Assembly: GCF_000276805.1 (NCBI RefSeq)
Contig: NZ_AKXQ01000010.1
Span: 62,001-126,000, forward strand
From: Moritella dasanensis ArB 0140
GTDB taxonomy: Bacteria > Pseudomonadota > Gammaproteobacteria > Enterobacterales > Moritellaceae
Length of the DNA: 64,000 nucleotides
Reading direction: 5' to 3'
The notes under the pieces were generated by a model that worked only from the letters and a program-made list of their open reading frames with translations, had not been told where the DNA came from and searched no databases. This document shows positions 17,256 through 27,033 of the stretch, piece after piece (positions within the stretch are counted from its first letter, which is position 1; each line of letters begins with the position of its first letter). Position numbers and translations under genes: made by a program.

Positions 17256-18339
17256 TTTTTGCTACCTCTTTAATATTCGCTAATGCGTCTTTGTATACGT
17301 CCTGCATATCTTGATTAGACACCGTTTCACCTTTACTTTTATGGTACATGTATTTACATGCGGCGCGACCAATAGCATAGGTGGATGCAAAGCTAATGAC
17401 TGCAGCAGATGCACTGCCGATGGTTTGTCCATAAGCTGGAATGAGTTTAACTAATTGGCGAATACCGAGTTTGGACGCATATTGAAAGGCAAAGCCCGAT
17501 CCTAAGGTACCGATAAACTCTGCAAAGGCTTGTTTATCCCAATCGACACCGTATTGATTTGCCAAACTGTGGAGCATTTTTGCTTGAATGCTTGGCACGG
17601 CGACTAAACCCACGGCGGGTATTGCATCAGCCGCGCCAGCGGAACCTGCGTACCAGAGTATTTCAGTTTTTAGTTTTTGAAAGTTAGCGCCTTCGGTATC
17701 GTCATGTTGCTGCTGTTGATTAAATTGTTGGATGATCGGTAATAGTTCGGCCAGCTTTTCTGTTAGTGCGGGTATACCGAATGTCTCGCCGTTGGCCAAT
17801 TCAAAATCAACTTCAAGGTAAGCGAGCTGCTCACCCCATATTTTCTCGAACTGTTGCTGGTTATATTGCACCGTTTTAGCTTGCTCATCGGCGCTTACTT
17901 GTTTAACCGCTGTGTGGATGATTAAGATTTGTTTGATTGAATTTTGCTTTTTAATCTTCTGCAATGCATTGATAACATCGCTTTGTTCTGGTTCTTCAGC
18001 TTTAGCAATGACAAGTAAAGCATGGCCTTGTTGCGCGCTGATCTCAATATCTTCTGCTGGATCATAATCTGCTTCTGACAATCCACGGGTATCAAGAAAG
18101 CGCAGTAGGGGCGTTGCTTTAGGGTAGTTATAAGCGTGCGATGTCATGGTACAAGGTTCGAAACCATTACCGACTTCAACATCGCTATCGCCAGTGATAG
18201 CTTGTATTAACGAAGATTTACCTGCGCCTGTTTTACCTAATAACCACAGTGTTGGCAAATGTGTATTTTGATACTCGAATGCTTTGGCGATATCTGGGTT
18301 TTTACTTGGATTGATAAATTCTTTTATGGCATCAAACAT
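17242..18339 (-). CDS. GTPase with C-terminal DUF697 domain
   Basis: A GTPase domain at the N-terminus has G1 GKTGAGKSS (residues 35-43 from the ATG at 18339) and a G3-like DTRG. The G4 position reads HTAVKQ instead of NKxD, so base specificity may be weak. The last 130 residues (GSAGAADAIPAVGLVAVPSI onward) are a DUF697 module with a hydrophobic, membrane-associating helix pair, as in YcjF-type proteins. The ATG at 18339 is chosen over the TTG at 18345. It is the first gene of a two-gene unit with the neighbouring GTPase; the pair may act as a hetero-oligomer. Confidence 0.78.
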   Translation of the reverse strand: MFDAIKEFINPSKNPDIAKAFEYQNTHLPTLWLLGKTGAGKSSLIQAITGDSDVEVGNGFEPCTMTSHAYNYPKATPLLRFLDTRGLSEADYDPAEDIEISAQQGHALLVIAKAEEPEQSDVINALQKIKKQNSIKQILIIHTAVKQVSADEQAKTVQYNQQQFEKIWGEQLAYLEVDFELANGETFGIPALTEKLAELLPIIQQFNQQQQHDDTEGANFQKLKTEILWYAGSAGAADAIPAVGLVAVPSIQAKMLHSLANQYGVDWDKQAFAEFIGTLGSGFAFQYASKLGIRQLVKLIPAYGQTIGSASAAVISFASTYAIGRAACKYMYHKSKGETVSNQDMQDVYKDALANIKEVAKSETR

Positions 18340-18461
18340 TTTCAAGTGCTCTTTGAGTTTTGGTTAGTGATATTTATACTTTCAGTAATGCTACAGGGGT
18401 ATATCCTCATAACTACTTTCAGTTGTATAGTATTCATTAGTTAAGGAAAAGGAAAGTTAGT

Positions 18462-19433
18462 ATGTTCGATAGTCAAGCTTGTTTATCTCGCTCACCGCAG
18501 AGTATGATTAATTTGGATAAGTGGCAGCAAACAGTGGATCTTATTGCTGAATTATTTGATTCGGCATGCGGTACGATAGTTCAGTTACGTCAAAATGAGT
18601 TTAACGTCGTTGTAGCCAGCAAAAACGAAAGTAACTTTCTTTCTAAAAATGATACTTGGGCATGGGATGTCGATAGCTTTTGTCGAAAAATAATCGAAAA
18701 CCAGCAAGGGGTAGATGTTCAAAATACACTATCAGATCCTTATTGGAAAGTGTCGCCGCCAGTCGTTGACGGTAAAATAGGCTCTTACTGTGGTTTGCCA
18801 ATATTTTGGCCTTGCGGTGAATTGTTCGGCACGATTTGTATCATAGATACCAAAACAACAGATCATTCACCAGTCTTGATTAAATTACTTGAACAGTGCT
18901 GCCGATTAATCACTGCTGACTTAAAAATGTTAAGAGATTACGAATCGATTCGCGAATTGGCATTAACGGATGAATTGACGGGAATTAACAACCGCAGAGG
19001 TTTATCTATTCTTGGTGATCAGCGTATTAAAGATGCTCGACGTGCAAAGGAAATCATCGGTTTGGTTTATCTTGATATTGATCATCTTAAAAAGATCAAT
19101 GATAAACAGGGGCACCAGTTCGGTGATCAATGTATTGCAGTATTAGGGAAGGTTCTGAAAGCGGGCTGCCGTGAAAGTGATATAATTGCCCGTATCGGTG
19201 GCGATGAATTTATTATCATGACATCCTTTGCTGATGATGAACATCACTTGGAAAAACTCTCATTGCGTGTATTGGGCGGTTATAATAGTGCGGTGTCAGA
19301 ATTCGATACAAATGAAATAACATCGCTTAGTTATGGTTATCGAGCCTTCCATCATGAGCACCTGCCGATACTTGAAGAGATGATTGCACAAACAGATCAA
19401 GTTATGTATCGAAATAAAAACAGTAAACGTTAA
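18462..19433 (+). CDS. GAF-GGDEF diguanylate cyclase
   Basis: The 323-residue cytoplasmic protein has a GAF-like sensor domain (about 15-155, with CGLPIFWPCGELFGTICIID) and a GGDEF domain (about 165-323). The active site is RIGGDEF, and an inhibitory I-site RESD lies five residues before GGDEF. It should make cyclic di-GMP and be feedback-inhibited. AAAGGAAAG precedes the ATG. It is transcribed away from the GTPase pair across a 120-base gap. Its signal is unknown. Cyclic di-GMP often controls pili and exopolysaccharide, both encoded in this window. Confidence 0.9.
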   Translation: MFDSQACLSRSPQSMINLDKWQQTVDLIAELFDSACGTIVQLRQNEFNVVVASKNESNFLSKNDTWAWDVDSFCRKIIENQQGVDVQNTLSDPYWKVSPPVVDGKIGSYCGLPIFWPCGELFGTICIIDTKTTDHSPVLIKLLEQCCRLITADLKMLRDYESIRELALTDELTGINNRRGLSILGDQRIKDARRAKEIIGLVYLDIDHLKKINDKQGHQFGDQCIAVLGKVLKAGCRESDIIARIGGDEFIIMTSFADDEHHLEKLSLRVLGGYNSAVSEFDTNEITSLSYGYRAFHHEHLPILEEMIAQTDQVMYRNKNSKR

Positions 19434-19560
19434 ATTACCCCGCGAGCCTTGCTTCGTGTTAGAATGCACGCCAATATCCAACTGTTACTTATTCCAACCT
19501 TAACAGTTTATTACCTATTGAAGTTTATTTTACCTATTTATCAAATACCTGAGATTAAAA

Positions 19561-20772
19561 ATGCCATTTTCTAAGTTTGGATTAAACAAATTAATTACAC
19601 AAGCGGTAGCGGAACAAGGCTATACGCAACCAACTCCAATTCAACAAAAAGCAATACCGGCTATTTTATCGGGTAAAAACCTGATCGCAGCTGCGCAAAC
19701 AGGCACAGGTAAAACAGCAAGTTTTGTATTACCATTATTACAAATGTTCAGCCACAAGCATACATTACGTGGTAAACGTATTCGTGCGCTGATCTTAACA
19801 CCTACACGTGAACTAGCGGTTCAGGTAGCTGAAAATGTTGAACAATACGGTCGTCATTTACACCTTACATCAATGGCGATGTACGGTGGTGTTGACATAG
19901 ATCCACAGAAACAACGTCTAATCGAAGGCGTTGATATTCTGGTTGCGACGCCAGGTCGTTTATTAGATATGATCCATCAACGTGCACTTCATTTTGATGA
20001 ACTAGAAGTATTAGTTATTGATGAAGCGGACAGAATGTTAGACATGGGTTTTGTTAACGACATCAACAAAATCATCGAGCGTTTACCACAAGAACGTCAA
20101 AACTTATTGTTCTCGGCAACGTTATCGAACAAAGTACGTTTCTTAGCAAAAACTGCTATTAACTACGCACTGGAAATCTCGATTGAACCAGAAAACACAA
20201 CTGCGCCAGAAATTGATCAATGGTTAACAGTGGTTGATAAAGATGTTAAATCTGCATTGCTTAGCCATATGATCCTTGAAAATGACTGGAAGCAAGCGTT
20301 GATCTTTATTGAGACTAAACGTGGCGCGGCTAAATTAGTTGCCCAGCTTGAAAAACGCGGTATCAAAGCGGAATCATTCCACAGTGGCCGTAGTCAAGCG
20401 ATGCGTGAGCAGTTACTTGCAGAATTTAAATCCGGTGAGCTAGGCCTACTTGTTGCAACTGGTGTTGCTTCTCGTGGTATTGATATTGATGATTTAGATC
20501 GTGTAGTTAACTACGATCTACCTGAAGAAGCGGCTGATTATGTTCACCGTATCGGTCGTACTGGCCGTGCTGGTGCAACGGGTGAAGCTATTTCACTGGT
20601 ATCTCGTGATGATTTCCGTAGCTTATGTGCTATCGAACAATTGCTAGAGCACGTTATTGAACGTAAAGAAGTGGAAGGTTTTGAAGCGAAAGTGGGTATC
20701 CCTGATTCTATTTTAGGTTATGTACCAAAACGTTCACAGCCACCACGTCGTCGCCGTCCAGTTAAAAAATAA
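19561..20772 (+). CDS. rhlE: DEAD-box ATP-dependent RNA helicase RhlE
   Basis: The 403-residue helicase carries the motif set in order: the Q-motif region (GYTQPTPIQ), Walker A AAQTGTGKT, PTREL, DEAD in VIDEADRMLDMGF, SAT, and HRIGRTGRAG near the end. The short basic tail (PKRSQPPRRRRPVKK) suits RhlE. RhlE remodels RNA during ribosome assembly and RNA decay, and such helicases matter more in the cold. It is followed by a clear terminator. No operon partner is seen. Confidence 0.93.
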   Translation: MPFSKFGLNKLITQAVAEQGYTQPTPIQQKAIPAILSGKNLIAAAQTGTGKTASFVLPLLQMFSHKHTLRGKRIRALILTPTRELAVQVAENVEQYGRHLHLTSMAMYGGVDIDPQKQRLIEGVDILVATPGRLLDMIHQRALHFDELEVLVIDEADRMLDMGFVNDINKIIERLPQERQNLLFSATLSNKVRFLAKTAINYALEISIEPENTTAPEIDQWLTVVDKDVKSALLSHMILENDWKQALIFIETKRGAAKLVAQLEKRGIKAESFHSGRSQAMREQLLAEFKSGELGLLVATGVASRGIDIDDLDRVVNYDLPEEAADYVHRIGRTGRAGATGEAISLVSRDDFRSLCAIEQLLEHVIERKEVEGFEAKVGIPDSILGYVPKRSQPPRRRRPVKK

Positions 20773-20806
20773 CGGTTAGGCTTCTGTAGTATAAAAAGAT
20801 AGTATA

Positions 20807-20846
20807 AAAATACCGCTCACTTTATGGTGAGCGGTATTTTTTTATC
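20807..20846 (+). terminator. Rho-independent terminator after rhlE
   Basis: AAAATACCGCTCAC (20807-20820) pairs over fourteen bases with GTGAGCGGTATTTT (20827-20840) around a TTTATG loop, and the T-run continues. It can serve rhlE and, by symmetry, the converging lipoprotein gene. Confidence 0.92.
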
Positions 20847-20891
20847 TCAATATTTACTTTTAATCATGCCATTCGCCACTATGTAGTGATG

Positions 20892-21368
20892 CTACTTAGC
20901 TATTGTAGAAAGCCCCTGTAAAATATCCTCATCTAAAATACCTTCTTTAGTGACATTTAATGGAATAAAGCCTTGCGGATCTATGGTTGTTTTAAGCTGA
21001 TACTTGATCCCTTCACCTGACTGTTGATTTAAGGATGTGAGGACTTTGAATATATAAAATAAATTGACGTTGGTTTGTACTTCGATTGGCGTTTCACTGT
21101 AGGCTTTTAGTGTCGGCAGCTGATTTGATACACCTGACAGTACTTTTTTATCTGCGACATTAAGTTGTAAACTGAGCCCCTCAATATCTAAGTCTTGTGC
21201 ATTGGGGTTTGAGACTAACAAGTGCACATTAAAACGGGGCGATAACCCAGATGACGGTATCGATTCTATCTTAATTAAACTCACGTCCAGATCGCGTAAA
21301 TTTTGTATGTTAGTACACCCGCTCAGTACCAAAACACATACCATCACAAGACTCTTCCAAGTTGACAT
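20892..21368 (-). CDS. LEA-type-2 (WHy-domain) lipoprotein
   Basis: The start is placed at 21368, where GAAGGTAGG precedes an ATG and the product opens with MSTWKSLVMVCVLVLSGC, a lipoprotein signal with lipidated Cys18; the longer reading frame upstream is not needed. The 158-residue protein then has a LEA14/WHy-type beta-sandwich (about 30-140, with FNVHLLVSNPNAQDLDIEG). Such proteins are found in envelopes of many bacteria and linked to desiccation or stress, without a firm function. It is divergent from the ABC cassette next to it. Confidence 0.82.
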   Translation of the reverse strand: MSTWKSLVMVCVLVLSGCTNIQNLRDLDVSLIKIESIPSSGLSPRFNVHLLVSNPNAQDLDIEGLSLQLNVADKKVLSGVSNQLPTLKAYSETPIEVQTNVNLFYIFKVLTSLNQQSGEGIKYQLKTTIDPQGFIPLNVTKEGILDEDILQGLSTIAK

Positions 21369-21603
21369 ACTGCCTACCTTCTTAAATTTAATAATCAATA
21401 ATAATAGCAAAGAATAGCAGTGTGTTCTTATATCATTCATTAACAATGACGGCATTGCTGTGCGATTTGGTTTTCTGCTACTTGGTGCTTTGTTTATTGG
21501 TGCAGTATTAATTGGTCTGTTGCCGACGTAAAGCCTATTCTTAAACGGACGGTGGTATTTTGCCATCTATATCGCCACTATTACTGTTTGCCAAGGAGTG
21601 CAT

Positions 21604-22290
21604 TTGTCATTAACCATCGAATCTCTGAGTCACCAAATAACCGACGGCCATGGTCAGCGACAATTATTGTCAGATGTCAGCTTAGCAGTGGGAGCTGGCG
21701 AATGTATTGGCCTAATGGGTGACAGTGGCAGTGGAAAAACGACCTTACTTAACCTTATTGCCGGACTTGAGCCGATACAGCAAGGCCAGATCACGCTTGC
21801 GGGTGTGCTAATGGCGCAAGCGAATGACAAGCAACTGAGTGAGCTGCGAAAGCAAAAGCTGGGGATCATTTTTCAACAGTATAATTTATTGTCTAGTTTG
21901 TCGGTACAGGACAACATAGCTTTTAGTGCCAAACTAGCTGGACGTTATGATGCTGACTTGTGCCGTGAATTAGCCCAACAGTTGGAGATTGAATCCTTAT
22001 TAACGCAGTACCCACAAACCCTTTCTGGTGGTGAATTACAACGCGTCGCAATTGCCAGAGCGATGAGCGCGCAACCTAAACTATTACTGGCAGATGAACC
22101 AACCGGTAATCTTGATGACAATAACAGTCACCGTGTGGTGGCATTGTTGATGAAGTTAGTAAAGTCGCACGATACCGCACTGGTACTTGTCACCCATAGC
22201 GTTCATGTCGCGGCGACAATGGATAAGCGTTATCAATTAGCGAATGGTCAGCTAACCTTAGTTAATCAGAGTCCAAAGAGGGACGGTTAA
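21604..22290 (+). CDS. LolD/AttE-like ABC transporter ATPase
   Basis: The 228-230-residue ATPase has Walker A GDSGSGKTT (about 39-47), Q-loop FQQYN, signature LSGGELQRVAIARA, and Walker B LLLADEPTGN with its switch His in VTHS. It matches MacB/LolD-type ATPases that work with FtsX permeases. Two starts are possible: GTG at 21598, which touches the AAGGAG site, or TTG at 21604 with five bases of spacing; I prefer the second. It overlaps no gene but abuts the permease, and with the next two genes it makes an AttEFGH-like cassette. Confidence 0.88.
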   Translation: MSLTIESLSHQITDGHGQRQLLSDVSLAVGAGECIGLMGDSGSGKTTLLNLIAGLEPIQQGQITLAGVLMAQANDKQLSELRKQKLGIIFQQYNLLSSLSVQDNIAFSAKLAGRYDADLCRELAQQLEIESLLTQYPQTLSGGELQRVAIARAMSAQPKLLLADEPTGNLDDNNSHRVVALLMKLVKSHDTALVLVTHSVHVAATMDKRYQLANGQLTLVNQSPKRDG

Positions 22291-24783
22291 GTGACGGAAC
22301 ACCATATTATTCATTTTCTTCGCTGTTTGTTTAGCAGACCAGGTCGGCAAGAACTCTGGTTGGTATTACAAACCCAAATGGCAGAATATAAGCAGCATCG
22401 CTTATTACATTTGGGTTTTATCTTCAGCTTAGCTATCGCCACCAGTACCTTGTTATGTATTCTGGTGTTAAATCATGCGAGTAAACAACAATATCAACAA
22501 GCTAATACCCAGTTAACCAGTCCGGTCGGCTTTTATATCGTTGCCGAGCAGGGTGGGCGAGTGACTAAAAGTGATTTTTCGGACTTGCGCAGACAAGGAT
22601 TTACGCAAATTACGCCGGTATTAACGTTCCGAAAACATCTGAAGAATGGCAAACGGCTGAAGTTTGTGGCGATTGATATGCTGGCGCTGAGCATTGCCAA
22701 CCCCGTGCAATATAATCACCAAGCGGTGTTACTCACTCAAGCCCACTTGGCGTCACTGACGGCTGACAGTGACATTAACCTAGACTTTAATACAGATATT
22801 AATACAGATGAGAGTGCCGATAAGAGTGCAGTACTTACCTTAGCTGACAACACCACTATCCCTATCGCTTTAACAACGAGTGAGGAATGGGGCAAAGTCG
22901 CATTGCTTGATATTGGACTCGCGTGGCAGTTATTTCCCCAGCAGATTGATTTTAGTGCATTAATGGTATCGCCATCTTCTGCATCATCTTCTACATCATC
23001 GATAGCACAACAAAAAGAAGCGTTAGAGGCGGTATTGCCTGCGCATTTATCTCTCAACGAGCCTTGGTCATATCAAGAACGCAGTGGCTTTGCCGATGCG
23101 CTACACCTAAATTTAATGGCATTAGCGTCATTAGGATTTGTTGTGAGCATGTTTATTGCGTTTCAGGCAGGAGAGCAAGCATGGTATAAACGTGCAGCAC
23201 TAGCGATGCAATTACGTTTGTTAGGGGTCACGCTACAGACGATTAAAATGGCGATGTTACTGGAAGCTTTATGGCTGATACTGATTGCCAGTATTGTCGG
23301 TATTTTAATTGCCGTCGCCTTGGTGACAGTGTTGTTACCCTTGCTGGGATTAACGTTTAGTCAGTTGTATTCACTTAATATGAGTGGTCATTTTACTTGG
23401 CAATGGCAATACGCGTTATGGGCTGTGATTATTTCATCGGTTGCGGTATTGCTGGCATTAACTAAGCAGTTCAAGCGCATTAGCACTGCATATATCGCGC
23501 GTTCAGACAACGCAGTATCAGAACGGTTTCCTCGATTTATAACCCTGATCTTAGCCGTTGGGTTATTGTTGTTATTTGGCTGGTGGCCGAGTCATGACTG
23601 GTATCAAATCATGTTCAAATACGGTTTATTATTGAGCGCCAGTGTCGCGCTGTTACCGCATTTTTTACAAGGATTGCTATGGCTCTGTGGAGCTTGGGCT
23701 AAGTCTTTTCGAATTAACTACATTTTTAAAGATGCCAGTAACCAGATTGGACGGCGTTATTTACCCTTGGCGGCTTTCTATCTGGCACTTACCACCAGTA
23801 TTGCTGCCGCCTTAATGGTACATAGTTTTGAGCGGGCGTTTGTGCGCTTTCTCGATCAGCAACTAAGTGCAGATCTGTTGATCCGTTATCATCATGGCCA
23901 AAAACAGCTGGTAGAAGATTGGCTGCAGCATAACGCTGATATTGACGAGTATGTGTTGCATCAACATACGTGGGCGAAAAGTGCCGATGATTCGGTTAAA
24001 ATTTTCGGTTATCAATCTCCACGGCAGCTTACCTCACTACTGTTAAAATCGTCATCAACTAACACTTCCCACGGTTGTTTCATTAACGAGCAGCTGGCGT
24101 TGAAACGACAATTGACGGTAGATCAAGCCATCATCATTCGCCAAGGCGATAATCAATATAGCTGTGATATCCAAGGTATTTACTATGAATACGGTTATCC
24201 GGGATTCTCACTGACGTTAGGGGCACAGCAAGCCAATCCGCAATTTAGTGGTTGGGTTTATGGTGGTTTCGGTGTGTATTTTAAGCCTGATACCGTTATC
24301 GATAAGCAAGCTGTGAGTATTGCATTGGGCTTAACAGATGAACAAATATACCAAGCGTCACAAGTTAAAAAATTAGCACTGAAGATATTTTCGCAAACCT
24401 TTTTGCTGACGCAATTGATCGCGGTTATCTTGTTGGTGATCGCGTGCTTTGGTCTGTTTTTATCGGCGAATGGTTTAGAGCTCGCGCGTAAAGCGGATTT
24501 ATTTATTCTTTGCAGTTTGGGTTATAGCAAGGGAGAGTTGTTTGTTCATATGTTGATGCAATGGCTGTTACTTGCAGGTGGTTGTGTGCTCTTAAGTTGG
24601 CCAATTGCGACAATACTGGCTGATGCTTTGGTGAGTCAGGCTTTACCGGCTTCGTTTGGTTGGTCGATGCCGCTGATATTCAATGTCGGCTCCTTTGCTG
24701 TTAGCAGTATATTCGGATTGTTATTTTTGATACCAGCGTTAAGTATCCCGCTGTATAAACTGAACTTAAGGCGGCGCAGATGA
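22291..24783 (+). CDS. FtsX-family ABC permease, two permease units in one chain
   Basis: The 830-residue protein begins with GTG at 22291, immediately after the ATPase stop. It has a membrane helix near 45-65, then an extracytoplasmic domain, then a three-helix FtsX block (about 270-400). A second set follows, with helices near 410-470, an extracytoplasmic domain (about 515-690) and a C-terminal FtsX block (about 695-820). This double layout corresponds to AttF plus AttG in one polypeptide. Such permeases use ATP to move or extract envelope molecules rather than to import solutes. Substrate unknown. Confidence 0.85.
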   Translation: MTEHHIIHFLRCLFSRPGRQELWLVLQTQMAEYKQHRLLHLGFIFSLAIATSTLLCILVLNHASKQQYQQANTQLTSPVGFYIVAEQGGRVTKSDFSDLRRQGFTQITPVLTFRKHLKNGKRLKFVAIDMLALSIANPVQYNHQAVLLTQAHLASLTADSDINLDFNTDINTDESADKSAVLTLADNTTIPIALTTSEEWGKVALLDIGLAWQLFPQQIDFSALMVSPSSASSSTSSIAQQKEALEAVLPAHLSLNEPWSYQERSGFADALHLNLMALASLGFVVSMFIAFQAGEQAWYKRAALAMQLRLLGVTLQTIKMAMLLEALWLILIASIVGILIAVALVTVLLPLLGLTFSQLYSLNMSGHFTWQWQYALWAVIISSVAVLLALTKQFKRISTAYIARSDNAVSERFPRFITLILAVGLLLLFGWWPSHDWYQIMFKYGLLLSASVALLPHFLQGLLWLCGAWAKSFRINYIFKDASNQIGRRYLPLAAFYLALTTSIAAALMVHSFERAFVRFLDQQLSADLLIRYHHGQKQLVEDWLQHNADIDEYVLHQHTWAKSADDSVKIFGYQSPRQLTSLLLKSSSTNTSHGCFINEQLALKRQLTVDQAIIIRQGDNQYSCDIQGIYYEYGYPGFSLTLGAQQANPQFSGWVYGGFGVYFKPDTVIDKQAVSIALGLTDEQIYQASQVKKLALKIFSQTFLLTQLIAVILLVIACFGLFLSANGLELARKADLFILCSLGYSKGELFVHMLMQWLLLAGGCVLLSWPIATILADALVSQALPASFGWSMPLIFNVGSFAVSSIFGLLFLIPALSIPLYKLNLRRRR

Positions 24784-25904
24784 AGTCTCGTAAACGTGTA
24801 ATACTTTTCTTGAGCTTTATATTGTTAACACCCTTATTCTTGTTAGCACTGGTATTAATACTGAATGAAAAGCCAAGTCAAAACCCGGCTGGATCAATGC
24901 AAAACCCGCTTAAGTATCAAGAGACTGCAGAGCGGCAATACACCCAAGCGTCAGCAGGATATAAGATTGATTTTCCACAAGCCCATTCGCCGCATAAAGA
25001 TTTTCGCCATGAGTGGTGGTATTTAACCGCAAATCTAAAGAGCGATACTGGAATACAGTTTGCGACGCAGTGGACGTTATTTCGTACTTCGGTGGGTCAA
25101 GCGCAGTGGTACTTTGCCCATGCCGCACTGGCGGATACGAACGATCATATTGCGGCATTTCGACATGGTCGCGAAGAATTCGGCAATGTCACTATTACCT
25201 CAGAACCTTTTAGCGCAGCTATCGATGATTGGTTATGGCAGTCGTCGGCTGCGCTATTACCTTCAAACCTGTTACCAGCGCAACTCAGTTATGGTTCTGC
25301 GCGTACAGATGATGCCGCGTGGCAGGCCAAATTATCGTTACAGACAACGAGTCCCTTTTTTCTGCAAGGTGAGCAGGGTTATAGCCAAAAACATCAGCGC
25401 GAAGCAAACGCTAGCCATTATTATTCTCAACCCTTCATTGATGTAAAAGGTGAAGTATTATGGCAGGGGCAATGGTTGAATGTGACGGGTTCAGCTTGGT
25501 TTGACCGCGAATGGGGCTCGGCAATGCTGGCAGATGATCAACAGGGATGGGATTGGTTTTCGCTGCGTTTATCATCCGATAAGGCCTTGATGATTTACCG
25601 TATTCGTTCGTCTGAACAGGATTATGTTTATGGCAGTTTGATGTACAGTGATGGCCGTATTGAAATTCTTGATACGAATGATATTAAGTTGGTTAGCCAT
25701 GTTAGTGATACGCTAGATTATCCCCATGCGTTTGACTTGCAGGTGAAAAAACAAAGTATCGGTTTGAATGTTGATGTACGTGTCACGGTCATTAATCAAC
25801 AGCAGATCATGCGTTTTGGGATTGAATATTTTGAGGGCATGGTGAGTTTTAAGGGGACTCATGTCGGAGAAGGGTTTGTGGAAATGACGGGTTATAGTCC
25901 ATGA
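24780..25904 (+). CDS. AttH/CrtC lipocalin-like exported protein
   Basis: The 374-residue protein has an uncleaved-looking N-terminal membrane helix (about 6-27) and then two lipocalin-like halves. The hallmark HEWWYLTANL lies at about residues 79-88, and AWFDREWGSAML near the middle. These motifs define the AttH/CrtC-like family, which includes carotenoid 1,2-hydratase relatives and the AttH component of AttEFGH ABC systems. It overlaps the permease gene by four bases. Together the three genes probably handle a lipidic ligand at the inner membrane, but no substrate is known. Confidence 0.87.
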   Translation: MKSRKRVILFLSFILLTPLFLLALVLILNEKPSQNPAGSMQNPLKYQETAERQYTQASAGYKIDFPQAHSPHKDFRHEWWYLTANLKSDTGIQFATQWTLFRTSVGQAQWYFAHAALADTNDHIAAFRHGREEFGNVTITSEPFSAAIDDWLWQSSAALLPSNLLPAQLSYGSARTDDAAWQAKLSLQTTSPFFLQGEQGYSQKHQREANASHYYSQPFIDVKGEVLWQGQWLNVTGSAWFDREWGSAMLADDQQGWDWFSLRLSSDKALMIYRIRSSEQDYVYGSLMYSDGRIEILDTNDIKLVSHVSDTLDYPHAFDLQVKKQSIGLNVDVRVTVINQQQIMRFGIEYFEGMVSFKGTHVGEGFVEMTGYSP

Positions 25905-26125
25905 AGTTGGGTTATATCGTTAACATAGCGATACTAAAGTGTACTAATGCATAAGCTTTGCAAAAAAAGTATTAATTTGTCACAAAATAGTCAGGTTTGT
26001 TTTGTATCTGAAATTAATATCAATACAATCAATCAATTTAAAGTATAACCTTGTTTTCCAATTGATTAAACGTGAATGCGTATTGGCAAGCAATATCATT
26101 ATTCAAGGATATAAAGGACGAAACT

Positions 26126-26980
26126 ATGGACGAAATCGCGTTACAAGAAGATCTACAGCAAGAACTGGATCAACTGCAGGGTGTGTACACCATGATCACT
26201 GAGTTTTTGGTGCAATACAGTTTCCAAATTTTTGGTGCGATAATTATCTTCATCATCGGCTTATGGCTAGCCGGTAAAATGCAACGCATTATTGCTGCCC
26301 AGTGTATAAAGCATGATGTTGATGTCACCCTAAGCGGATTTATTTCCAACGTTGTGCGCTTACTCGTCATTGTGATGGTCGCGGTTATCGCGCTGGGCAA
26401 ACTCGGGATAAGTGTAGCGCCGTTCGTTGCTGCCGTCGGTGCCTTGGCATTAGGTGCTGGTTTCGCCCTACAGGGTATGTTGTCAAACTATGCCGCAGGT
26501 TTTACCATTATTTTAACCCGTCCATTTGTGGTGGGTAATACGGTTAAAATTGAGGGTGTTGTCGGTGTGGTTAAAGAGATCACACTTGGGATGACGATTC
26601 TCACTAATGAAGAGGGTGAGCAGATCAGTATTCCTAACAAGCACATCGTTGGTGAAGTTCTGCATAATTCCTTCGAGTACATGTTAGTGGAAACCACCAT
26701 AGGTATTAGTTACAGCGACGATCCAGAGCAGGCCATTGCCACCTTGAATACTGCGCTGGCGAGTATAGAAACAGTAGCCAAAGATCGTGCTGCACAAATC
26801 GGTATTGAAGCCTTTGGCGATAGCTCAGTCAATTTGGGTGTACGTTTCTGGGTGCCAACGCAAAGCTATTATGAAGTGAAATACAGCGCGAATCTGAAGA
26901 TGTTTCAGGCACTTAAACAAGACGGTATTACGATACCCTTTCCGCAACGTGAAGTTCGGGTATTGTCAAAAACGGCCTAA
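26126..26980 (+). CDS. mscS: Small-conductance mechanosensitive channel MscS
   Basis: The ATG at 26126 (AAAGGA upstream) gives 284 residues, matching the usual MscS length; an earlier ATG at 26072 would add 18 unrelated residues. Three N-terminal helices include the pore-lining TM3 with VGALALGAGFALQGMLSNYA (about 113-132), followed by the beta domain (FVVGNTVKIEGVVGVVKEI) and the C-terminal alpha/beta domain. It opens under membrane tension to release solutes on osmotic downshock. It appears monocistronic. Confidence 0.93.
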   Translation: MDEIALQEDLQQELDQLQGVYTMITEFLVQYSFQIFGAIIIFIIGLWLAGKMQRIIAAQCIKHDVDVTLSGFISNVVRLLVIVMVAVIALGKLGISVAPFVAAVGALALGAGFALQGMLSNYAAGFTIILTRPFVVGNTVKIEGVVGVVKEITLGMTILTNEEGEQISIPNKHIVGEVLHNSFEYMLVETTIGISYSDDPEQAIATLNTALASIETVAKDRAAQIGIEAFGDSSVNLGVRFWVPTQSYYEVKYSANLKMFQALKQDGITIPFPQREVRVLSKTA

Positions 26981-27033
26981 GCACAACAGCGATGATCGTA
27001 TTTTGATTACTTAATGTGAGCGTTATGCTCAAA

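Noticed and set aside
21421-21531. A short plus-strand frame with a hydrophobic stretch (GFLLLGALFIGAVLIGLLPT) before the ABC cassette
   Set aside because: No ATG and no good ribosome site; the only in-frame start is a GTG that gives 23 residues. It might be a small membrane peptide, but the evidence is too thin.
22737-23057. Antisense open frame in the permease gene
   Set aside because: Low-complexity shadow of a Ser/Ala-rich permease loop.
26072-26125. Upstream ATG for the MscS gene
   Set aside because: The added 18 residues are not MscS-like, and AAAGGA precedes the ATG at 26126.
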